Source: Polyodon spathula (taxonomy: Eukaryota; Chordata; Actinopteri; Acipenseriformes; Polyodontidae). Taken from it: 64,000 nucleotides of DNA. Made by a program: the position numbers and the translations under genes. Below, piece after piece: positions 1-24,700 of this stretch. How positions within the stretch are numbered: position 1 is the stretch's first letter; every line of letters starts with the position of its first letter. The notes under the pieces are model-generated. The model was not told the origin of the DNA and made no database searches. It worked only from the letters and a program-made list of their open reading frames with translations. Location: assembly GCF_017654505.1 (NCBI RefSeq), contig NC_054536.1:94229859-94293858 (forward strand), in the 5' to 3' direction.

Positions 1-299
1 CTGCAAACAGCAAGACAGCAAATCGAGTCAGTCCATGTCAAATCAAAACTGTTTCTAACCCTAACATTAACTGCAATGTAGTTGGATCCTACAGAAGATA
101 CGGAAACATGAAAAATGAGTGTCCTCATTGGTTTCGGACAGCCAAAATCTGAGGCCGTCATGTAACAAAGTGTGTTGATTTGATGTGGAAAAACTTGCTT
201 GTATTTTTGGGTGGAAATTCGTAAATGTAGCACTCTAGAGCTGATATCTCAGTGGGACATTACTGTTGGGAATGTATAAAGCCCACAGCAATCTCCTAC

Positions 300-10057
<9,758 letters not shown>

Positions 10058-12121
10058 CCTGGCTGAGTATGCTGAACCCACGCAGAAACCAGATGATTAG
10101 GGTCTGGATCCGAGGGTTATACTAAACTGGGTCGTACACAAACACTACTCGCCATTAACATACAAACAGTGGGGTCGTTAAATCTGAAAGTACCGACACG
10201 TCACTAAAATACTGATTTTCTTAAAGAAGAATTATTATACAAATTCACATTTTCTTTGTATACTGAATGTTCTAGTAACTCATAAAAGTTATTATACATT
10301 AATTTTTACAAGTATTTCCACAAAGTGTATTTCTCCATCCTTTCAGAATGCCTTACTTTAGGCTTCTGTGTGCCTAGAGAAAACAAACGAAACTGCGTTC
10401 CGCCACGATTGCACACGGATTACAAACAGAGAAATATCTATACTTGCCATGTCATGTGTCACAGAACCTGATAATAAGTGACATACAGCGATTAATACAA
10501 AGCGGGGTGATTTTACATGCATACACAACAAGCAACAACAGCGAGTATTCTATTCGGTTTTTGCCAAAAAAACAAAATTGTTTTGTTTTTAGAGTACACA
10601 TTTCAAGCCTTAATTTAGTAATGGTAACAATCGCATCTTGCCATATACAATAATGCAATCATGTTACAGGTAATTATGATGTGTGAAAACATGAAGCATA
10701 CACCGTAATCCCGGCAAAATCGCACAGCCTGCATTTACTTAGGCACAGAGAAAGACTGGGCTACTTCATTTAACCTACCTTTGCTTATAAATTCAGATTT
10801 ACACTCTTGTTACAGAAGTCTACTTTGTGCAGCTAATACCATAATGTAATTTCCCCATTTATGTCTGTGGAATAAACCAGTTATATGTTATTCTTGTCTT
10901 TCATTCATCTTCAGCACCACCACGCAAAGCAGTCTATTGCAGCGCGTAAACACATTCCGACAAGGAAACACTGGAAGCAAAGCACAAGGTTCCGACTGCA
11001 CGGAAACAAAAGTTACTACTTCCTACTGTTCAGTGATATGTAGGCCAGAACATATTTCGAGTGGTTCGTAGGATATTGGTTTTGTATTCGAAACAAATTC
11101 ACTGGATGTTGTAACTGAAACAATATCCAATGTATGTATTACCGTGTTTGTCTATAGGTAACATTTCCCCGGCTATTATTTGTGCGGTATTATAATTGAA
11201 CGAACAACAAACAACTCAGAACTAGCCCCCAGGTGCAGTTGTTTGTAGTCTTTGGCCATTTAATGCTGTTACACTTACCGGTACTTTATTTCTGTCACAA
11301 CACGTGCATTAAGTGAAGATCTGCAATGTGTGAAATGTACACGCAGGTAAAGGCAGACTGAATACAGAAAGAATACCCAGAGATTTCAGGAGCAGTCAGC
11401 ACGAAAAAATGTATAACGGGCTTACGGTATTTACTTTTCAAACCACCGCTGGACAACAATTTAGTTAATCGGAGTAATGGAAAAAGCACGAATACAATTG
11501 CATGTGTTGTATCTATCCAGTTGAGTTTATACATTGCTAAAACGCTTGGTCGATGTAATTCACACTAAAAAGGTGTAGCCATTACCCTTGGGAGAGTCAG
11601 GTAAAGAGATACAGTATTGTGTCTATTTCAGACTGGCAACAATTAAACTTATGTTCTCCAATTAATTGTTACGTGTTGCTAATAACTACATTGGTAAATA
11701 CACAGTCCAAACATTATTTACAACAATGTTGTGATGTTTGTTTTAATTATCGTAACCACTTTTGAATAATTACATCTTTGGTTTTAACATACAGATTCGA
11801 GTCCTAACACAAAAAACATGAAATATACACCAGTGTAAAAACATCTTCCACGTTTGTGAAGCATTGATGCTTTGAAGGTCGTGCATTTCCCCCAAGCTGC
11901 ACCCTGTCGAAGGCAGTTGTAACATCCATGACATGAAAACTGAAGGTTTTAAAAATCCATCCTTCACTTAATTTTTCTAAATCAGTGTTAACCATCCCAC
12001 TGTTATTTTGAGACACCTTGTCCTGTGTTGATGGGTCCTTGCTTACATTTTATGCTTCAGTTTGTAATATGCCGATATTTCAAAGCCATCCTTATGGAAT
12101 AACAGTTGCTGCATCTTCACA
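10058..12121. other. CPSF1 5' region and intergenic DNA
   Basis: No coding exon is visible. The CPSF1 ATG is preceded on the minus strand by an acceptor-like CAG a few bases upstream, so an untranslated first exon is likely. A minus-strand GGAAGT (ETS-like) motif near 11020-11040 is the only promoter hint I see. Exon 1 was not located. Confidence 0.4.
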
Positions 12122-13240
12122 GTACACAATCACTCCCTGTTGCTGTGCTGTGGCTTTCATTACGGTACTGGAATTCATAATGAGAACAGGACACACAATC
12201 ACTCCCTGTTGCTGTGCTGTGGCTTTCATTACGGTACTGGAATTCATAATGAGAACAGGACACACAATCACTCCCTGTTGCTGTGCTGTGGCTTTCATTA
12301 CGGTACTGGAATTCATAATGAGAACAGGACACACAATCACTCCCTGTTGCTGTGCTGTGGCTTTCATTACGGTACTGGAATTCATAATGAGAACAGGACA
12401 CACAATCACTCCCTGTTGCTGTGCTGTGGCTTTCATTACGGTACTGGAATTCATAATGAGAACAGGACACACAATCACTCCCTGTTGCTGTGCTGTGGCT
12501 TTCATTACGGTACTGGAATTCATAATGAGAACAGGACACACAATCACTCCCTGTTGCTGTGCTGTGGCTTTCATTACGGTACTGGAATTCATAATGAGAA
12601 CAGGACACACAATCACTCCCTGTTGCTGTGCTGTGGCTTTCATTACGGTACTGGAATTCATAATGAGAACAGGACACACAATCACTCCCTGTTGCTGTGC
12701 TGTGGCTTTCATTACGGTACTGGAATTCATAATGAGAACAGGACACACAATCACTCCCTGTTGCTGTGCTGTGGCTTTCATTACGGTACTGGAATTCATA
12801 ATGAGAACAGGACACACAATCACTCCCTGTTGCTGTGCTGTGGCTTTCATTACGGTACTGGAATTCATAATGAGAACAGGACACACAATCACTCCCTGTT
12901 GCTGTGCTGTGGCTTTCATTACGGTACTGGAATTCATAATGAGAACAGGACACACAATCACTCCCTGTTGCTGTGCTGTGGCTTTCATTACGGTACTGGA
13001 ATTCATAATGAGAACAGGACACACAATCACTCCCTGTTGCTGTGCTGTGGCTTTCATTACGGTACTGGAATTCATAATGAGAACAGGACACACAATCACT
13101 CCCTGTTGCTGTGCTGTGGCTTTCATTACGGTACTGGAATTCATAATGAGAACAGGACACACAATCACTCCCTGTTGCTGTGCTGTGGCTTTCATTACGG
13201 TACTGGAATTCATAATGAGAACAGGACACACAATCAGCCT
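12122..13240. repeat. 69-bp satellite array, about 16 near-identical copies
   Basis: A 69-bp unit (contains GGTACTGGAATTCATAATGA) repeats about 16 times with no difference visible by eye. Because 69 is divisible by three and the unit lacks stops in several frames, long open frames arise on both strands. They are a by-product and not genes. The array sits between the 5' end of CPSF1 and the 3' end of PARP10. Confidence 0.97.
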
Positions 13241-14181
13241 GCAGAGTCCACAACACAGCTTTATTAGCAGACTGGCAAATTAAAGAGAATCAGTAGGTAT
13301 ACAGTCAAGTATAGATTAACAGCCTATAACACAGACAGACCGTCTGAAACAGGCAGTAATAGCATTTACAGTCTTATTCCCAGCAACTGAGCAAGAGAGA
13401 GCTGGGAGTTACTTAACATCGGCAAGAGAAACCTTTCCAAAGGACAGGACAATGGGGTGACCAATCATGGTTATTATTGAGTCAGACCATATGATTAGTC
13501 ACACAGGACACTATTAGAGAAGAAACAGTTGCATTTTTTTACAGGACTTAACACTACTTTGGGTGGAAAAACACCTGCTTATTCCTAATTAAAGTATTTA
13601 AAAAAAACAAGCAAAAGAACCAAAAGATAGTCTACACAAAAACAGCAGGACCAGCAATAATGCTGCTGATGCTAGCAGAGGCAAAACAATGGATTTTAAA
13701 ACCTTGATTTTTTAACTTGTTTGCTAAATTGCATTGCCTTTTACGTTTTACAGTCCTCTGCATGGGTAACATTTTGATTTAATTTTGCTGTTTGGTCATG
13801 AATGGGGAATTTTACAAACTGCTAGAATACGTACCAGATTTGAAAGTATGTACTATATTACAGCGCATGTGTCGTCTTTTGACAAGTTTTATTTTCAGAA
13901 TCAATACCATTCTGAATTAAAATGTAGTACTGTACCAACAAACCAATACAGTACATCTAAATGGAAGCCTACTTATTTTAAAACACAGTCCTTTCAGCAA
14001 TGTATTTTTGACATTGCATCTTTTTCGTGTTCCCAGACAAGGATTGGAACAGGCCAAAATCAAATAATCAGATATGCATCACACTCTTTTAAAACATTAA
14101 TCAAGTCTAAATTTTATAGGGTTGGAATGTAAGTGCTGACTGTATACATACATACATACACACAGTGTATAGAGACAGATA

Positions 14182-14217
<36 letters not shown>

Positions 14218-14893
14218 CGATGGATACATAGATTTTTTGGAGCAGTAGTTCTGTTTTTAACCACATATTCAATTGATATATGCCCCCAGAAAAGTACCCT
14301 TGAAGGTTGCAGTTCTTGAAGAAGTTGGTTAAGTTTTCCTTAAGGGCTTACTGTGATATTTCACCGACGGGTGAAAGGGAAGTCCCTGCTGCTCCTTAAA
14401 ACAGGTACTCTGGTCTGCCAGACAGATAGTAACAATCCACTGCAGGATATTCGGACAGTGTGCATGGCGCCATGCCGAAGACATATGTATTTATTTATTT
14501 AGCTCAAAGAGCCAGCTGCCCAACGTTTCGATATGTTGTACATATCTTTCTCAAGGGAGCCTGTGTTTGAATTGCACACACAAACAGGTTATTTAATACA
14601 GCATATTGGGCTCTTCGTGAAGGCTATAGCACTACCAGTGGATTCCTAAGCCTCAATCATGCAAGACTGTGTTTAAATGTCCTGAAGCTGTATTTGGCAT
14701 GGAAGGATAAAAATACTGCCTGTCTGATTATAATCAGTGCTTAGAAGCTTCTTACCACTCTGAGCTGAAGTAAACTGGAACTGTATAAGTAGAATAGGGT
14801 TCCCAATGTTAGACATTATTTTACTAATTGATGCCAGAATTTTATTTATTTATCTCATGATCTTCACTCTCCAAAACTACAGTGGTTTTAGCC
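13241..14893. other. Intergenic DNA with interspersed repeats, PARP10 3' flank
   Basis: No coding sequence recognised. It holds a (TA)n tract at 14184-14214 and, at about 14500-14580, a segment reading CCCAACGTTTCGATATGTTG followed by CTTTCTCAAGG, a wording common in fish interspersed repeats. A PARP10 3' UTR should lie just below 14894, but its poly(A) site was not fixed. Confidence 0.5.
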
Positions 14894-15674
14894 CTAAACC
14901 TTTTGGCAGGTAATAAGGTACTCGGGATAGGCCTGGGTGTCATTGAAGATCACAAAGATCTCTGGCGAGTCTGTGCGGTCCACCACACTGTGGTATCGCA
15001 GCGGGATGCGGGAGTTTTCTTTCAGCGGAGCTGTCTTCATTTCGTGTTTCCCTTTGGTGTATTCCCCAGTCAGCACCTTCACCACAAACACATACTTGTA
15101 TCCTTCTTCACTGGGAGGGGAGTACTGGTCCTGCACAGACAAGGCCGATTCCACAGCAAAGTAGACTCCTTGTCCATACACTGTGGCTGGAAAGAAAAAC
15201 AAAAGAAGACAATTCAAGAAAAAAGGACTTAAAGACAGAGGCATCAGGCACAATAGTGCACAAAAGCACTAGGGCTGCAACGATAGGTGCACTTTGACCT
15301 TTGAAGGTTCGGAACACATTACTGAAGGAAGGTTCGAAACCTTCGATGGTACTAACTTGGATAATTTACTGGTGACGTCACCACAGCTACTTGTTTGTAT
15401 TGGATTAAAATCCTATTATTTTCTATGTAATCCATATAAATGGAACACAACATTCACATGTAGTTTAAAAATACATTATACAGAACAGTGTTTTTATCAC
15501 ACGTAATTGATGCTGCTTGCGATATATACAGTAAGCTTGCACTGCAGCAGCACCAACTGCAGCTGATTTAGGCAAAAGAAAACTTTGTTTAACACTCACT
15601 GCTCCAAGCAGGTTATCAATCAGACATATTTTACTACTACTAAAAATAAATACTACTACTACTGTTATTATTGG

Positions 15675-15705
<31 letters not shown>

Positions 15706-18700
15706 TAATAATAATAATAATAATAACTGATGCTTGTCAAGTGACTCCAGGGATCGGTTGTGACTTGATGATGCATCAACAGTTGCTTGCACAGTTTGCA
15801 TTCAACTATTTTTTTCGTCGTCTGGGCATTTAACAAAAAATTCCTAAACAGCAGAGGGGTTTCAACAAATTTTTTTCAATACAGCTTACGCTATACAACA
15901 CTTTGCTGTCAAGATGGCAAATGAAAAAATTAAAGGTTTTCCTCTGGATAACAGGAGCTGGAGGGGGGAGGGGCAGACAAATGAACTATTAGTGTTAGCA
16001 TATTTTGTATGTTTCAAACATATTGTACCATAGCACTTTCTCTTACACTGTCTTGCACACTAGTTATTCAGTACATATTTTACAACCGCTATAGGTACCC
16101 CCCCAGTGCTTTGAATACTAAACCCTACTCCATACATGGCAGCGGCACCATATAGAGCTGCTACATATAGTGATTTGGTAGTGGATTTTAATACAACTTT
16201 TGTTTGTGTAATACGCATTATACAAAATCAAAAGTTCCAACTTTTGCATGTAAATGGCACTTAATGCGACTTATAGTAGTTCACACATTGGCAAACGGTT
16301 TCTGTTAACAGAGAGAAAAAAAAATAATGCAGTGCGTGAATGCCACCTGACGAACCTTCGAAGGGTTAAAACTACCTTCAAATTCCTGGCTAGAGAACAA
16401 ACTTTCGAACACAGCCCTAAAAAGGACTGTACAAAGGCACCCAAACACAGTAGAGCTGTATGCACATAGACCTCGCTGCAAACCATAAAAATCAAACCGT
16501 CTAAAATTTGGTACAATGAGACTAAAATATAATTTTCCCCAAAAGGAACTTACAGTATGTTTGGAGAAGAAAAATGCAAAGTGTGGTGGTTCGATCATGA
16601 TAAGGGGGTGTTTTAGAGGTTCAGGGGCTGGAGACTTTCATGTGATTGAAGATCGAATGAATGGAGCCATGTTTATCAAAACATTCTACACAGTACAAGG
16701 ATGCCATCTGCTCGTAGGCTGATTGGCAGACAGTTTATCTTCCAACACAACAACGACTCAAAGCATACGGCTAAGTCAACTCTGAATGGTCTCGCTCAGC
16801 ATTTAATGAATGCACAGATAGTAAATAAAACAACAAACAAAAACACAGGACACGGCGCTCGTCGGCAAAACAAAATGATAAACAAAATGGACTAACACGA
16901 AACAAAACACGGTGAGCTTCTATTTTACTTATTACTTATCACAATTGCCTCCGTCTCCAATCCGTTCTCCACTCACCGAACACACAACCCCGAGTGGGTG
17001 AAAACATGCAGCTTTTATGCAGCTGTACCGAGACTCGATTCCTAATCAATCATTCAATTGGAGTCGCGGTACAACTGCACGTGAATTAATAAAATGCAGT
17101 TCCCCGTGCTCACATATTATTATGTTTTACTTGCACGTGAAGTGCTGTGCAGTCCTCGTGACAAAATACAAATATACATTTTAAACACTTGTGTTACATA
17201 GACCCGTTTATATCCTGTGTACCAATGACTATACACCAACATTAACACACAACATATAACAGAAAATACACACAGGGGCGGGCACTTTGCCACAAGGACA
17301 CACAAAATACAAAAGCAGGGGAGGCAGTACTTTTGTCATAAACTAATACTTTTAATGAAAAGTTAGTTTTTTGATAGAGTATTTATTAAATTACTAAAGA
17401 TTGTGTATTTTGGTTTTTGTTTTAATAAAAAGTGGTTAAGGTTTAGTAAAATCTTGTCCTTAACTGTTACCTTGAATTATGCTGTAAGTGTAGGGTGCCA
17501 ATATTTTTCACACACACACAGTCACAGACAAAAGTATTTGGGCAGTTTATAAAAAATTTTAAAAAAGAGAAAAACCACAATGAAAGCAGCTACTTAATTT
17601 CTAATTCTAACAAATACTTTTGTCTGCGACTATATAGATCAAGTTTATATTGAAGTGATTTGCCATGTTAGACAAAACACCCTTCTATGCAGTTTTCTTT
17701 ATGACATTTACCGTTCTTTCCACAAAAGCTCCTGTTGAAGCCATGCAAACAGATCTCTCTCATGCCAGTTTCACTGGTGCCGTGGTACAGAGTCCTCTCC
17801 ACGTCAGCCTGGGTGCAAGTCTGCAGCATGCTGGCTTTCTTCAGCTTGTACTGATTGTACAGCAGGCTATTCACCATCTTCTCAACCTACAATTAAACAA
17901 AACCTCATCAGTGCTTCAGTAATTAAGATAAAGTCATTTAAGAAAACACGTATGACTTCATTAGCAAGCCAACAGTCTTAACAGATGAACAGCAATACAT
18001 CTCAGTGCTTGCTTGTCCTTAATTCAGAGGGAAGATTGTTTCAGCGTAATGGGGCAGGAGAGGCACCTGCCAGTGGCTATTTTGACAGCTGGAATGTAAA
18101 AGTTCAGACAAACTGTGGAACACAATGATAATTAATTACTAGATTAAGTGCAGATAAACTGCTGTTTAAATCCAAACCAATGAAAGTTTAAACTAAGCAA
18201 ATTCAGACAAAATCACCATAATGCATACCTTGACGATGCGTATTTTATTATGGAACTCATTGATAGAATCATAGAATGCTCGAACCACATCCCGGAACTC
18301 ATCTGTTGCCTCATTCACTCTAGTTATCTCAGGCATGCTGGACAGAGCAGTAAAATCCTCTACTTCTGTAAAGGAAACAAGAACGAATAGAGGGGAATTG
18401 TATAAAATAACAATCTCAGGTACTTCACTAGCATCTTAGGGACTATTTAAGCAATTTTCAATTTTTTTTAGTTTAAGAAAGTTTAACATTCAGTATATTT
18501 TTAAAACACAAGCTTAGTTTCATGAATATGGACCCTTGTGGGAAGAAAAAATAATATACTTAGTATGAGAATGAGTGTCCCATCCATGCAACACTGCAAC
18601 TCTTTGACCTTGATACAGGGCAGAGTGCCAGAGGTTTGTATTTATACCAGGACTACTCTTACCACACCTTTTAACACAGTAGGTCAAGGTATCTTTACAC

Positions 18701-21700
18701 ACAAATACTGACCCCCTCACACCAGGAATGTTAGTACTGTAGACTGAGATTTGGATTATCTATATAGTTCCAACACCTCAGAGTTCTTATACTTCACAAA
18801 CTTTACAAACAAGTTGCTCACATATGTTCAAAAACCAATACACTTCCAGAGAGACGTGTTTAAAACTGAAATGAAGTGAACTGCTGATGGAGCCACAGCA
18901 GGCTTTTCATCGTTCTGTAATTCATTAGAGATACACACCTGTTACATCACTGTAAATGTCCATGCTGCTCAGCTGCTTCCTCGCAATGGGCAGCGTCTTC
19001 CCTGAGGCAATGTTATACTCCTCCATCTTCTCAAAGCTGATGATGCATGGCTGCTTATCAAACACAATATCGATCTTCTTCTGTTTCTGTTTCCAGGCGT
19101 GCTCTATATAAATAGTGGCTTTGGGAGGATAAGGGACGGCATTTGACGGCTCCTTGTACCAAACCCACTGGACACTTCGCAAAATATCACGGTCTGGCAC
19201 CGTGGCAGAAATGTAGTTGACAAGCTTGTTCATGTCGAGGACTGCCTCTGAAACATACTCCTTGAACCCCTGCACTGTGGCCGTGGTCCCCTGAATGGTG
19301 ATGTCTACTGCATGCTTCCTCTGGATCAGGTCCACGCAACTTCTGTGGTGCTCAGATAAATTCTTTAGGCACTTGCTCTCAATTGTCTCCTTGCACTGTT
19401 TCAGCTCAGTCTTCTTCCCTAAAGCAATATCTACCCTGATAAGATCCATGTTGTAGCCTGCATACACCAAAATCTGGGCTGTGTGGGCAGCCTTGATGGC
19501 ATCCTGAATGGAAAGCCCAAGGGCTTGATCCAGCTCTGACGTGCCAGAGGTTCTGCCCTGCCCTGCCATCCTCCTGGAGAGCTCCAGAACTTTCTGCAGT
19601 TCATCCTCCCGGTCCATTGGGTCGCTGTTGTTCTCCATTGAGAACTGGATGGCCAAGGAAAGCTGGGCATCTTCCTCAAGGACGCCATCCACTTGTAAGG
19701 ACTCCATGGAAAGCTGCTTGTCATAGTTCAGTTCTGGATACTCCCCCTCAGCCCCTTCGCTTTCTCCTTCCGTCGTTATCCCCGGGGTCTCCTCCATTTC
19801 TGCCAGGTTGTCTTCGTTGTCCAAAGAGCTGAGCAGCTGGTCAGTGTAGAGGTCTTCATCCATGCTGGTCCCTGCCGCCGCTGTACTGGGAGCACTGGTT
19901 GCTGTATCGGGAAGTTCATGCTCATCCTTTTTGATAACGGAGATAAGCTTCTTGGCCTCCTCCAAAAAAACTGCAAACAACAATATTGTAGTTCTTAAAG
20001 TCGTGTTATCACTGGTCCACCTTTTCTACTGCTGAAGATCGTTTGCATGTATAACAGCCCCTACAGTCCCTACATGTATACATTACGTAACAGTATACAC
20101 TTAACTCACTTTATATACTTAACACACAAGTTTGTCTACATTTGTGGACCCAGGGGCCAAAGCAGTTATATTTCAATTTGGAAGGTGCATATATTTCAAA
20201 AGAAAAAATATATTATAGGATGTGACCTACAGTAAATGTGCCAGAAAGGAGAGAATTAATGTTACAAAAAAAAAAAAGTGAAGAACCAAAATATTCACAC
20301 ATATTCTGTGACAAAGTCTGTGACAAGCACTCAGAGGGTGCAGCAGCCACAACAGATTTAGATTTGTTCATATTTACTCTGTTTTGTGAATTAAAAACAA
20401 ATAATATCAATTAAATGCAGCACTTCAGAATTACAAAGATGATTAACTGCTGTTGTATGCAACACAAAAGTTTTCCACTGGACTACACCTAACCACATTT
20501 GTCACATACTGTGTGCAATTTATGTTATCAATTTAAGTGAAATGTCATTTTAAACTTAAAATAATGACTGTGCGCATCGTCAGTAACCAGCTGTAGCCTG
20601 CTCTCCTAACTCTGAATGGGCAGACAATATTCTGCACCTCCTAGTTCAAGCTCAGGCTTACCAGCAATACAACAGAACTAGATTAAATTCAGAAATTAAC
20701 AGTTGCAGCACAGTATATTTGTGACTTCAGATCACTTGTGCACACTGAGCCAGTAAAATGCATTCTGTATAGTACAAAAGTGTACTGAATCTTAAAAGCT
20801 GTGCACCAATGCCCCTGAGGCAGTGTCAGTACCAATGTCCACCTGACCAGTGACTGACTTTGCATCTACTTGGAAATGGGTTACTGTTTACATGTACCTG
20901 TTTCAGGCCTGCTGAGGTCATGTCTCAGGCCTGCCGAGGCTTGTTCATCAGCGTTTGTCAAGGACTCTGTGTCTGCAGAGGGGTGTCTTTCAAAGCTCAG
21001 TGGTGGTGTGAACTTCTTTGCATCCTCAAATATATTCTGATGAAAAAACAAAGCACATTAACATTAGTTAGCAGGACAGGAGGATTATACCCTAACTGTT
21101 TCATCACAGTATGGTAAGCAGACATGGAGATGTACTGCATGTCACACTCCAAAAGTCTTAATAAAACATTGGAAGCCATGCACATTACATTTGTTCAGCA
21201 TCTGCCCCTGTTCTTAACAGTGGCAGGCAATTTGGTTGACCAAAGGACTAAAATCAATATGCTCTAGGAGATTATTCACAACACATTTATACTACAGTCT
21301 GTATAGTTAGCTTCTTTACAGAGAACATCTAAACACAGTGAAGGGTAGCTGTTCTCCATCTGTATCCCACACATTCACTGGATCCTCCCAGGCCCTACCT
21401 CTGACTGCAGCGGTACCCAGTGCACTCTCTCCAGGCTGATGACGACTTCGAATTTGGTCTGGATCTGGTTCAGGATGCCGGTCCCCTGCTCCTCCACAAG
21501 GAAGCGCGCGACCCCGGGGCGCTGCAGGGTTATGGTTCTGGTGTGAACTGAGGCCACCACATTGCGAAGCAGCTCATCCACAGCCTGGCAGGCGTTAGCT
21601 TGCCCATGTAGCTGTTAAAAAATAAAAATTATATATAAACTCGTCATCAATTTATAGACAACAAAAATAATTAGAAATCTAATACAATGTACCTCTTTCC

Positions 21701-24700
21701 ATGTGACAAAGGTTCCGTTAGATCACATGGTCAGACCTAAGTAGGTACCTTCACTTCAGCTAAAACACTTCACAGTTTACATGTAAAAATGGCTTAGGGT
21801 GGGTTTACACTTGGCAATTATTGCTAGCAATTACTGTTGGCAAATTGCCTAGTGTAACACAGAAAGCAAGACTGATTGCATTCTCTGACCCTGGAGCAAT
21901 ACTGGCAGCAATGTTTCTACATGTGACATTATTGTACTTGCCATTCCAAGATGGCACTGCCCAAAGGGAAGTGAAGTGGAATCTGGAAGAGGGAGCTTTA
22001 TTAATTGATTTTTTTTAAAGCAAAGTTTTTCTTTGGGACTGATTATTTTAAAAAGGGCAAGAAGGAAATATTATATTCTGAACTTGCATTAAAATTCAAC
22101 ACAGCAGCTAGTTATCTGGTTTGTTATTGTGGTTTGTACAAATTATGTTTGATAAAGCCATTGTACGGTTATTGCAAATATAAAGTGGAAAAGAAAAATA
22201 ATACTTTAATTAAAACTTAGTTGATTAATTATTTTGCTAACTGGACATTTCCTTGTTGAGGTAATCTCGATTAAGCAAGAAAAAAAAAATGCTGCAATAT
22301 TCCAATAAAGTTACAGTAGTACTGGTTATTTTTATATCACTTTGGGATTTATGTATTTATTTAATTATTTATAACATAGATCAAAAGATTTTGTGTCACA
22401 CTTAGGGCAAATGTTATGTTGTACTGAATTATACTAATGCCTAACGAATTCTGAAACAGTAGTACACCACACCACACAAAATATCTAGATGAGATTGGGG
22501 AGCCACAAAGGATTTTATCCTTTGCCTATGTCATCAATTTGAAATGCAACTCCACTATATGTAACATGAAACCATATATTTAGTATATTATCTAAATACC
22601 CAATATAAATGTATTGTATTTGTCAGTGCCATGCTGAATAGCCATCAAGTTGCTAGCAATTAAATCGCTAGCAATTACTGTTAGCAATAATTACCTAGTG
22701 TAAACACACTAATACATCCAATATATACTCAGCCCTTACAGTATATCTGATCTTCAGCCTAACCTTCCACCCTTTGTAACTTTTCATACTAGACCTTGCA
22801 GACACATACTCTCAATCCTGTGATGTCCTCTCCATCTAATGGGAACATGGTGACTTGGTTCATGTCTGCCAGAAGCATGTGGTAGTGAGTCTGTAGATAT
22901 CTCAGCATACCAGGCTCCATAGTGATCACAGACTCCTGCTGAACGGGGTTGCTAAGAAAAAACTCGATCTTGCTTCGGGTTTCCTCCTCCTGCCCTCTTA
23001 AGGTTACTACATTAATCTCATCTCCGCGGTCCGACACCCTGGCAGAGCAAAGACTCAAAGAAGTCAAGAACTTAGTCCACTCGTCTGAGAAGAGCATGCA
23101 CTCATACTCTGCGGCAATGGGTATGGAGAAGTCGCAAACCAAGGACTTGAGCAGGCTTGAGGCCTGCTTGACCATGCCGATGGTGAGTGCCGTGACGGTG
23201 ACTGCACAATCTGACACAGTGTAGGTGGCCAACATCCCTTCCTGTTCCAGGCTCTTCTGCAGACTCTCTTGCACTTCCGACTGAGAAAGAAACAAGGCCT
23301 TTTCAGTGCTAAAGGGCAGGTGAGCCTGGGCAATGCCGCTTAACACTTCCAGGATGCGTTGTTTCAGCTGTTCAGACGTAAGTTGGTTGGGTCCACTTAT
23401 TGTAACCCCATTACCCACAATCTGGATGCCAAAGTCCTGGTGACCCTGCTGGAGCTCCTGCAGGAAGTGGCTGCACTGCAACAGATTGAGTTTCACTGGG
23501 TCATGGAGCAAGATATTGCTGAAGTAAACCTTGGGGCTGTCAGGGTACATCTCCCTGGTACTGTCAGTGAGATCCTCCCTAGTAGTGTCGCATCCCAGAG
23601 TGTCTGTATACAGATCTCCTGTGCTATCAGTGTGTCCTGCGCTATCCGCGTGAACCTCCTCTGTACCATTTAGAATGCTGGGAGATAGTGGACTTTGTCC
23701 AGGCAGAAGGAAGTCGAAATAGGGCCGGAGTGACAAATCCCTCCCATCCAGCTTATGGGACCGCTGAAGAATACGGTCCACAGCTGTAATAAATGCCGAG
23801 CAGAAATACGTAACTATGAATTCCTTTAGTTAGACAGAAAATGAAAAGGTTCAATAATAGATACAATGCTCCTACGTGGAATCTTACCTTCCCAGTCTTC
23901 AAAGGTAACCCTGGCCATGCCGTCCGCTAACACTGTAACGTCCCCCACCTCTTCTCCTCCTCCGCGCTTGTTTTCAAAGTAGAGTGCCAGCATGTCCTCG
24001 GTTGTGGTGGAGCGCAGACCTTCCACAATGACAGAATCGGTCCTCTCAATCTGCTCAGCTTCAATCCTGGCTCCATCAAGAAGACGCCCCCTTACCTTGT
24101 CTGCCAACCTCCTAAACTCTGTGATTCACACCACCACCCCCAACCACAAAAATAAATACATTATTAAAACTGGGTGTGGATGGCTGGCACCACACTATTA
24201 ATCCTTAACACTTTCATTTCTACATTTCTGTACACAGGCAGACCATTGTATTACTCATAGTGTGGAGTCCACTTAGTGCTGAAAGTGTTACATTACAGTG
24301 CTGTATCTTTGTATTATTCACCAGATTAAGTGTGTAGATAGCAACTGCACAACCAATGGAAACATTTTTTTTTTGTATTTTATACCGAAACAAAAAAAAA
24401 CGCTTGCATATCCAGCAGCATAATGTAAGGGGCACTGCGTCCCTGCATTTCAGTTATAGTGCATGTACTGATGGTTCATGAGCTCAGGCATACCTTGTTC
24501 TGAAAGAGGCTTGTGAAACTGCACGAGAACCGTGTCTCCTCTTGGGCTGGGGTACATTAGGTACCCCGTGCTGTCTAGCTTTGTGACATTTTCCACAAAG
24601 AGCTCCACTATTTCTTTGGCTGTGCTGGCATTCATCCCACGAAGCAGCACCTTCCCAGGGTCCTTTGGGGTTGGCTTCCGAACGGTAAGCTTAGCGTTGT

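Noticed and set aside
12018..13283. Four long overlapping open frames (about 375-420 residues) on both strands
   Set aside because: They are entirely the 69-bp satellite read in stop-free frames. No unique coding sequence, homology or splice context.
22949..23673. + strand ORFs opposite PARP10 exon 4
   Set aside because: Antisense shadows of a long coding exon.
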